Shown here one piece after another: positions 56,991-64,000 of a DNA stretch of 64,000 nt (within the stretch, counting starts at the first letter, position 1; every line of letters starts with the position of its first letter). The notes beneath the pieces are model-generated. The model made no database searches. It had not been told where the DNA came from and was given only the letters and a program-made list of their open reading frames with translations. A program made the translations under genes and the position numbers. This DNA comes from Hippasteria phrygiana. Taxonomy: Eukaryota; Echinodermata; Asteroidea; Valvatida; Goniasteridae. The stretch is from assembly GCA_037893225.1 (NCBI GenBank), contig JAZGUH010000003.1, forward strand, positions 434,001 through 498,000, read 5' to 3'.

Positions 56991-59900
56991 CTGGGGTGAA
57001 ACAATGTTATTATACAGGCAAAATAATTCAGAAATTTTTTTTTTTTTTTTTTTTACTGATACACAGAAATTGCAAGTGAGGGGTTCGGCTCATTCTACGT
57101 ATCATACGTACAATTATTTCAGTAATTGGGTTTTTGTGAACAGGTAATTATTATGCCAAGTACATCAGGCTTTCATAAGCAGACCCAGGTGAAAAAAAGT
57201 AAGAGAATAGTAGGATCAAAATGTGTAACAAAAAAAAAAAAAGGACAAAAGTAGGACTTTGGAGGACAAAATTAGGATGGAAGTAGGACTTTTGCGAGCT
57301 TCCTGGAGTAGTTTCCGTTGATACTCACCCATGTCCACAGCATCGCAAGCCTCATTTGGCATATTCTGTACTCGCAACACTTGTGCTCCAATCTCAACTA
57401 AGCACAGTTTCAGTGTTTCTGCCCCAAGCCCTATATTATGTGACGGCATGTAACACTGTTATGAAAAGAATATTTAATGATTTTTTTTTTGGAGTTGTGG
57501 GACAAAAAGTAGGAATGTCGAGAAAAACGTATGAAAGGTAGGAGCAAAAACAAAATAGGAATAAGTAGGAAAAGCAGGAACACTTGAATACCTGAGTACA
57601 TGTACACATATTCATGTAATGTATGCAGACTGTATACAAATTGTAGTGTAAATGATATTCATAAATGATGTAACCCTCCCTCTCTCGGTGCCAAAATGGA
57701 GCCAACAACCATATATATATCAAAACCTATCAAGTGACAGGTTGAAACACACTAGCTGTGAGAGTTGGTGGGTAGAATTTTTGATAGGCCGTGATAGTTG
57801 TAATAGTAGGAGGGTTAGTGAATGAATGAATATCATACTGTTTGAAAATGTGGAGACAGAAACTAGATATGGCTCGTTTTAACAAAGGAGGGGGGACTCT
57901 TCATTTTTTTTTCGGCCTGAATGTCGAGGCGAAAAAGACAATAAAAAGGTAATTTTGGGGTGCAGTTTAACCTCTTGAATGAGGACGACGGCCATAGCTG
58001 TGGTTTGAAAAAGATCACCTGACCGGTTGACATCTATAGGTGCATTCCTGTGCATACTTAATCCATTCAAGTTTCAACTGTATTTTTCTTGACTGGGAGT
58101 GAGGACAGCAGCCAAGTTCCTACTCTGTAAACCCAGCACAAAGAATCTAATAGGCACATTTCCTTCTAGGTATGGAATCAAGGCTACCACCGAGTACAAG
58201 ACACATGTGAAGATCCCTGATTGTAGCCTGGACATCAAACTTTGGGGAGGAAGAATGCTTCTGATATTACCTGGTGATATGCAGTCTGAGAAGCGTTCCC
58301 CTATTGTTGCTAGAAGCAGTTCCTTCCAGGCTATTCCCTGAATGTGCAAGAGAACACAATAACACTCATAATGGAAGGCACAATGAAGGAAACAAATGTG
58401 ATTTGAGGCAAGTGCTGCATGGTCTACATAAGATGAATTTCTCTGTATTTTTATAAGGGGACTAATAAAAAAGTACCAATACAATGAAAGAATTATGTGA
58501 ATACACCATATGAAGTGACTGATGCTAAAAATAGAGGTATGGTTCTAAGAAGAAACAAGGATGATAACTCTTCCCAAAAAAATTAACAGAACTGAATAAA
58601 ATGTGAAGATGGAATTTTGCGTCGGTGCTTTCCGAGACCCTGTGTGAAAAAAATAACAGGCTTACTCGGGCAGGACTCGAACCCACAACTTCCTGCTTAC
58701 TAGTGCAGATCTCTTAACCACTCAACTACCATTTTCATATTGCTTACGCAGCACCCGCTGCTGCATTGGATTCGAATCGGCCAGCCGACCCCGGCAAGCT
58801 CTGTGGTCGAGTGGTTAAGACGTCTGCACTAGTAAGCAGGAAGTCGTGGGTTCGAGTCCCGCCCAAGTAAGCCTGTGAATTGTTCACACAGGCTCTTGGA
58901 AAGCACTGAGCATACAGTGCTTCATATATTACGTCGGGACAGGGCAAAAGAGAAAATCTATGTTTTAATTTAAAACTGAAAAAAAAATCTTATTTGAGAT
59001 TGTTATGGTGTTCAAGATCAAGAGAGGGGGAAAAAATGTAAAAATATTTTTTTTTCAAAGTGAACAAAGAAAATTGGCAGAAGCAGGATTTTTGGTCCAT
59101 TTTAGGCCTAAAATGCAACAGCCACAAATTAGACACAAATGATTAATTCTCACCGTCTGTTCTTTGGAAACTTTAAACTTCCAGTCCCCTCCACTTGCAT
59201 TGAACGGATCTTCCCTGTAATGGTAGAGGAAAAAAATGAGAAAAATAAGTAACTCCCTCTGTAAATTAATCAAATCTTGCAAAACTGAATTTTAGAATGA
59301 CAACATCAGAGAATAGAGCACAATATTTGGAAGTTTAGTTTGTAGTACCTTCATGTCTTGTACCTCTAGTTGATTTTCGGTTCATGCGAAGTGAATATTC
59401 AAAATCTTAGCTTTTGCACAACATTTAAAGGTAGTGTACATGATTGGTCCTTGTTGCAATTTTCAGAAATGGGCGGATTTGGGGGTTAGTATTTTATAGG
59501 AAATATCGTTCCACTGACCTTTTCAAAGTTTTGAGTTCTTGGATGACGAAAAAAAGGGAGAAAAAACGGCATCTGCTTTCAACCGTCGGGCGGTATTTGT
59601 TATAGCGCCCTCTTGTAAAATAAGCCCAATTTGTGTAAATGGGATTTTTGTACAAAAGCCAAGCAGTACGTACATGCGGCGAATGTCCAAGATCCACTGC
59701 ATGCACTGGTTACAATGCGTCACTTTGGTACACTCGGCGTACGACACGTACACCACGTACACCACGTACACACACACACACACACACACATACACACAGT
59801 CATGTAAACGGTTGCAATCGTGGACCTCCCATTGTTCCTCTTTTGTTTATACTCTAACTTTTTCGGAAGGCCTCCCATTGGTTTTGTACACGATTTTCAA

Positions 59901-62900
59901 TCGTGGATGTTAGGTCAAACGTGGACCCCTTTGTCTACGCTCGAATTCTTTTGTCCTAGATCCACGATTGCCGGCATATACAAACTCACACACACACACA
60001 CATATGATAATTGCAACCTTGCGCCTGTTTACGGATTGTTAACCCATTTTAGACAACGCGGACTTTTAAAAAAAATGTTATGCAAATCGCCCATCACAAG
60101 ACCAAAGGCCACTCGAGGTGTGGGCTACAGAGGAAAGTGTAGAAGAACCAGCCCCTCACACTGAAACAAGACAAGATAATCTGATCTTTTTACAGTATAA
60201 ATAGGGTCGGGATGGACTAACTACATTCGGTCAATAGAGGGCAGTTTTCCAATGGTTGTTCGTTGGAAAACGATATAAATTTCTACTTTTTTGAAAACGA
60301 CAGCACACCTGGTGCCATCACTTTCAAACAAAATCTCAGCTTTATTGGCTTCATACAAAATTACTTATGCAAAAATCTGACAAGCTAGTCAACAAATAAA
60401 TAAGATTATATAAAACTCTGTTATGTGGTACATCCAGATGCACGCTGGTCATTTTAACCCCAACTCCCCACATCATTTTTCCTACATGTAACCTGAATCC
60501 TCCAATATCCTCCAATATCCTCCCATTCCAAAATCCTCCAATGTTTGTAATACTTGGACCACTGCCTGAATCCTGCAAAATCCTCCAGTGGGTTTTGGAT
60601 AAACACCCCAGTAACCTCAATCCTCCGAAATCATCCAGCATCAGATTGGGCCTGATGACCTGGATCCTCCATTTTCCTCCAGAGGCGAAAATCCTCTAAT
60701 GCCCTCAAATCCTGCAAAATCCTCTGATGCTTCAACTTACACAGACCCTCAATCCTCCAAATTCCTTTGGGAAGGATTTGGGAAGGTTGGGGTTAATGTT
60801 GTGTATTAAAAGACAACCATCTTGATATTGACATTTTGGTCTTTGTTCTTAGGAATGAAGGTGACATTTCAGATAAATAAATAAGTGCAGCAGACTGCTG
60901 TCTCTACCAGCTGTAATCTACTACATGCAAACAGCCTCTCATCTAGTCACCTGTCTACCTGTCCAACGGACATTGGACAGGTATTAAAAAAAATACTTAG
61001 ACAAGCAGGTTATGGCTTGTAGAAAATGTACAAACCTGCCTTTTGTCATTAACCTCTTGAATATGGACGACAGCCATAGACGTGGTTTGAAAACGACCAC
61101 CTGGCTGGTTGTCCTCTATATGCGCATTCCTGCGCATACTCAATCTATTTATTTATTTATTTTAATTCTTTCTGGTAATGAAACCACAGATTCCTCAAAG
61201 GCGCATGTTGCACTGCAGCTCAAAAGCCTGAAGAAACCTTCTAGGAAGACGATGAAGAGATGTCCAGTTTTAGAGGTAGGAGGAAAACCCCAAAGTAATA
61301 TTCTGGGGAAAATCCACGAAATCAGGCCAACCTGTCATCCATTCATGTTTTAACTGTATTGTTCTTGAATAGGAGTGTAATGAATAGATCCATGAAGCTT
61401 TTTCAAACAAAGCTTTCATTCACATGAGAGGGGGGGGGGGGGGGCTCCAAGTACGACGAATAGGACCACACTATTTATGGTGCCTATTGTTTGCAATAGT
61501 AGGTAAAATGTTGACATGGGCCCAGATCACAAACTCTTCGCTTGAAGTGGACAGAAAGATATTTATTCGTGATGAAACTCCAGGTCAAAAGAATTTTTTT
61601 AATTATTTGAAGCAATAACATTTAACATTAAAACCATGTTACAATTTTGCCACACAGGCAACCCCATTTTAGCTTAACCCTAACCATGGAGGTATTGCCC
61701 TAACCCTCCAGGGCATTTTAGCTAGAAACCCTGCCAGACGCATCAGATTGCATACTTTGTCACATTGACTTGTGTGGAGAGTCCAGCAAAGTGGAGCTGT
61801 CAGCACAGATGCACTGTGCTGCGTCTGGCAGGGTTAGGGCTAAACACCTGTGGCCTTCCTACATGCGCATCTGCCCTACTGTTGTATTGTGTTGTATCAT
61901 TACCAGACCTGCACAAAAAGTGCCATTAAAACCAAGAACAGGTGGAGAGTGTATGAAGGCCAGGGGTATTTGGGTTAATAACGTACCACATGGGTTTGAT
62001 GTTGTTCCTCATTAGATGGTAGCTGAAGCGATATCCTAACTTGTCTACATCAGGGATGTTGTTGTATACTGCCCAGAAACCCTGTAAAACCAAAAAACAA
62101 ACAATGACATAAGTAACATCAAATAATTAATTCATTTCATTTATTTCATTTATTTTTATTCCAACTTGGAACACGCCCCTTAACCCCGGGGAGGGTTACT
62201 TTAACATTTTAAATCCAGATATTTAAATGTACATTGGCAGGAGAAAACAAGGTCAGCAGAGCAGTCAAACATTATAATTTTTCTCTCATGTGAAAATCTC
62301 TTTTCAAAATTTCTCTTAATTTAGACATTATGATTTTCTCTTATTAAAACCCTCCTATGCAAACATACATTCTGAGCCATGTTGTTGTATGGGTCAAAAT
62401 CAGTCAAGGTGATTGTTTTTTACCCTCCTGCCATAGTACAAAACCACACTTAATCTGATCATGTCTGTGTAAAAGTTTAGCAGGGGAGGTGGAAGGAAAT
62501 TTTGACTGATTTTGACCTTTTAAATAGTAGGAGGGATTTATTAATTTAATGAATTAAAATATGTTGACAATTGCTGGCACAAGATATACAAATCTCATAA
62601 TGTAGTGTTACTTCAATCCACACAATCAATGTTGACAGAAAGTAAAAAATTACTTGGACAAGTAAAAATTCAATTTGTATCAAAAAATTAAAAATAAGTA
62701 TCAAAAGATAATGAATCGACGGGCCAGTTGATATTTAAATAAGTGAACATGAACTATCCATATAGCAATAGTAAGTAAGATATAGTACAAGTAAGATATA
62801 GTACAAGTAAGATCACCAGGGAGGTTGTTGTTGGAATTTAATGACAATAAAAAGATTTGTTATACACAATTTGTTGTAACAATATTATATATTTTTTTAG

Positions 62901-63830
62901 AAAATTCTGGATAAAGAAGTAAATAAAGACAATTTTAGAGCACAACAAGTGGGTCATTCCATAAATTTGGGGTCCAAAATGGTGATATTTTTGGTGTCCC
63001 TGTTACATAGTGACACGTATAAGATTTTGCATTTCAGGACACATTCTTTAATGCCTTCTATCTCCATTTATGTAAAGCAAAGTACCCGACAAATACAAAA
63101 TAGTGTGAAGTCAATTTTAATGATACTTAATGGGAAGTTACACAGGTCAGGTGTAACAGGGTCACCAAAAAATGTCACTTTTGGACCCCAAATTTATGGA
63201 ATGACCCAAGTGCACAGAGCTATTTAAACTACAGCTTTAAAGATCAACTTGGAAAAAAAATGACTTGGGACTTGACTTGACTTGAAAGAACATGACTTGT
63301 GACTCGACTTGACTTGAATAAATTTGAATTGCTGACATCAACACTTTTGTTAAAACAATTAAACACAACTTTTGGGCCTATGCACATATCAGTTGAAAAA
63401 AATGCCAAGCCTACAGCGCATAGCGAGCTAGGTGTCCAGTACATGTACGTATGCGGGGCTGCAGCACTGGACGACTGCATGGAGAATCGTCAAGACGGTA
63501 CACGCAAGGTTGATTTTGTACAGTGCATCAAGCCAGCCAAAAGTCATTTGTCATTGGAATTTGAATTTACTATGTGCAACACTTGACTTGAGACTTGGCA
63601 CTTGACTTGAAAAAAATTGACTCGGGACTTGACTTGATTTGAAAAAAAAAATGACTTGGGACTTGACTTGACTTGACTTGAGAAAAAATGACATTTTTAC
63701 AACACTGTCAAAATCGTCAGCAACAAAAATCGATGTTGTTTGGATTATTATATTCACCTCAACAGTTGAAACTGTGTAAATGTTTTGCAGATTGGCTTCC
63801 ACCTGGGCAGCTGTGGAATTAGGAATGGAC
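56826..63830 (-). CDS. EIF4E3: Eukaryotic translation initiation factor 4E type 3, five internal exons
   Basis: Exons at 63758-63830, 61987-62081, 59154-59214, 58271-58337 and 56826-56990 join in frame with GT-AG boundaries and phases 0, 2, 0 and 1. The peptide matches the eIF4E fold: NLQNIYTVSTVE, FWAVYNNIPDV (the Trp that contacts eIF4G), FSYHLMR, MWEDPF (the Trp-Glu pair that holds the cap guanine), WKELLLATIGERF, CGVSVSIRNQDVDILQVWN, and KTHFYK. SYHLMR and WKELLLATIGE are specific to class 3. The first cap-stacking Trp of class 1 is replaced here by a non-aromatic residue (QVEANL). The protein binds capped mRNA in the cytoplasm and class 3 members are reported as translation modulators. 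The N-terminal exon is outside the window and the short last exon was not found. Confidence 0.9.
56991..57183. other. EIF4E3 intron, with A and T runs
   Basis: A T run at 57035-57053. No feature seen. Confidence 0.6.
57329..57455 (-). CDS. EIF4E3: Possible alternative EIF4E3 exon
   Basis: 42 codons plus one base, starting after CATAACAG and ending at a perfect GTGAGT donor. The phases (0 to 1) equal those of the exon at 58271-58337, so it could replace that exon without changing the frame. It reads GAETLKLCLVEIGAQVLRVQ and then NMPNEACDAVDM. ETLKLCLVEIG lines up with WKELLLATIG and with the ETLLCLIGE of class 1 factors. It may be a diverged duplicate used in mutually exclusive splicing. Against this, part of it recurs at 20540-20590, so it may belong to a repeat. 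Confidence 0.4.
57674..57814. mobile_element. CCCTCCCT...AGGAGGG MITE, second copy
   Basis: 141 bp; matches 22548-22698. Flanks have decayed from TTAA to GTAA and TTAG. Lies in an EIF4E3 intron. Confidence 0.7.
57815..58270. other. EIF4E3 intron
   Basis: Contains a piece starting TTAACCTCTTGAATGAGGAC (57967) related to the CCTCTTGAA relatives at 61050; no exon seen. Confidence 0.5.
58271..58337 (-). CDS. EIF4E3: EIF4E3 exon: GIAWKELLLATIGERF...
   Basis: 22 codons plus one base (phase 0 to 1). WKELLLATIGE is nearly the same as in vertebrate EIF4E3. The donor is GTAATA. Confidence 0.92.
58660..58930. repeat. Head-to-head pair of tRNA-derived SINEs, family 2
   Basis: The minus copy (about 58648-58745) and plus copy (about 58790-58930) both have the A-box region GAGTGGTTAAGA, the words GCACTAGTAAGCAGGAAGT and the B box GGGTTCGAGTCC, then AAGTAAGCCTGT. 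The arrangement looks like a Ser- or Leu-type tRNA ancestor. Stems are imperfect, so they are elements and not functional tRNA genes. Confidence 0.7.
59154..59214 (-). CDS. EIF4E3: EIF4E3 exon: (W)EDPFNASGGDWKFKV...
   Basis: One base completes Trp, then 20 codons ending SKEQT. The Trp-Glu pair and GGDWKF are conserved. The donor is GTGAGA. Confidence 0.9.
59426..59620 (-). repeat. GGTAGTGTACATGATTGG family, partial copy
   Basis: Matches 37222-37400 and the right part of 19246-19728. In the EIF4E3 intron between 59214 and 61987. Confidence 0.65.
59803..59988 (-). mobile_element. CCACGATTGCCGG family, young copy in a CA repeat
   Basis: CA-microsatellite on both sides (59768-59798 and 59986-60002). 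Nearly identical to 35936-36120. Confidence 0.78.
60458..60792 (-). mobile_element. TTAA-flanked element with CCTCCAAAATCC repeats
   Basis: 335 bp between TTAA at 60454-60457 and 60793-60796. Starts CCCCAACTCCCC and ends GGGAAGGTTGGGG. The repeats are the complement of those in 21555-21914. Confidence 0.75.
60797..61677. repeat. EIF4E3 intron with a SINE-like repeat
   Basis: 61050-61400 holds a CCTCTTGAATATGGACGACA unit interrupted by the 61160-61325 repeat shared with 3325-3500. A G run lies at 61430-61443. No exon seen. Confidence 0.55.
61678..61839. mobile_element. TTAA-type MITE, CCCTAACC ends, second copy
   Basis: 162 bp; left TTAA at 61674-61677, right flank decayed to CTAA. Contains CCCTGCCAGACGCATCAGAT and its complement, as in 5258-5374. 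Confidence 0.72.
61987..62081 (-). CDS. EIF4E3: EIF4E3 exon: GFWAVYNNIPDV...
   Basis: 31 codons plus two bases. It contains FWAVYNN and FSYHLMR and ends inside the Trp codon of the MWE motif. The donor is GTACGT. Confidence 0.92.
62082..62945. other. EIF4E3 intron
   Basis: AT-rich, with an eroded CCCTCCTATGC...AGTAGGAGGGA unit (62350-62530) that resembles the CCCTCCCT family. A short GTAAGATATAGTACAA tandem lies near 62775-62810. Confidence 0.5.
62950..63208. mobile_element. GGTCATTCCATAAATTTGG palindromic element
   Basis: TGGGTCATTCCATAAATTTG at the left is mirrored by CAAATTTATGGAATGACCCA at the right. A half copy is at 14906-15050. The target duplication is unclear. Confidence 0.75.
63240..63710 (-). 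mobile_element. ACTTGACTTGG-rich element, copy B
   Basis: Uninterrupted relative of 55975-56690, ending TTTACAACACTG. Lies between the EIF4E3 exons at 61987-62081 and 63758-63830. Confidence 0.65.
63758..63830 (-). CDS. EIF4E3: EIF4E3 exon: SIPNSTAAQVEANL...
   Basis: The first base completes a codon, then 24 codons ending TVSTVE. The acceptor is CTCCCTAG and the donor GTGAAT. Covers the first beta strand and the position of the first cap-binding residue, which is Val or Gln here. Confidence 0.88.
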
Positions 63831-64000
63831 CTAGGGAGAAAAATAAACAAGATAACTGAGAAGATATATGAGAAGAATGTCAAAAGGTCAAAAAAGCACC
63901 TCCACACTTTAGTTACCCTAACGTCCTGGGCATTACTTTGGTATAAAGAACTGAGTACTGCAGAATACTACTTAGTATTCTGTAGCACTGAGTCTCTCTG

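Overview
This window looks like nuclear DNA of an animal, most likely a marine invertebrate deuterostome such as an echinoderm or a lancelet. The evidence is GT-AG introns of 0.15 to 3 kb, two metazoan genes spliced on the minus strand, a 2A-like peptide of the kind reported in sea urchin and lancelet elements, and a very dense load of short inverted-repeat transposons. The species is an inference. Nothing here looks bacterial or organellar, and there are no operons.

Layout. (1) 1-6.5 kb: foldback and TTAA-flanked repeats downstream of the first gene. (2) 6.5-16.75 kb: a seven-exon gene on the minus strand. Its exons join in frame to a 1,020-residue protein with a PDZ domain, a Roc-like domain that has lost its GTP-binding residues, a COR domain and a C-terminal Death domain. 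(3) 16.75-38.7 kb: no convincing gene, but many dispersed inverted-repeat elements, several with readable target-site duplications. One is a 1.3 kb element with about 35 copies of an 11-bp unit. (4) 38.7-40.65 kb: a broken transposase-like gene (minus strand) whose N-terminal part ends in a 2A-like motif. It carries two in-frame stops and is cut short by the 1.3 kb element. (5) 41-56.8 kb: more repeats, including three copies of tandem-repeat-bearing elements. (6) 56.8-64 kb: five internal exons of EIF4E3 on the minus strand. The 5' end lies beyond the window and the short last exon was not found.

The two genes are not an obvious functional unit. EIF4E3 is a cap-binding translation factor; the PDZ-Roc-COR-Death protein is probably a signalling scaffold related in layout to the C-terminal half of DAPK-type proteins. 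Most of the remaining sequence is explained by small non-autonomous DNA transposons. The main families have TTAA flanks (three types of ends), 8-bp duplications (hAT-like, four types of ends), TA flanks (Tc1/mariner-like) and a probable 3-bp TTA duplication (Harbinger-like).
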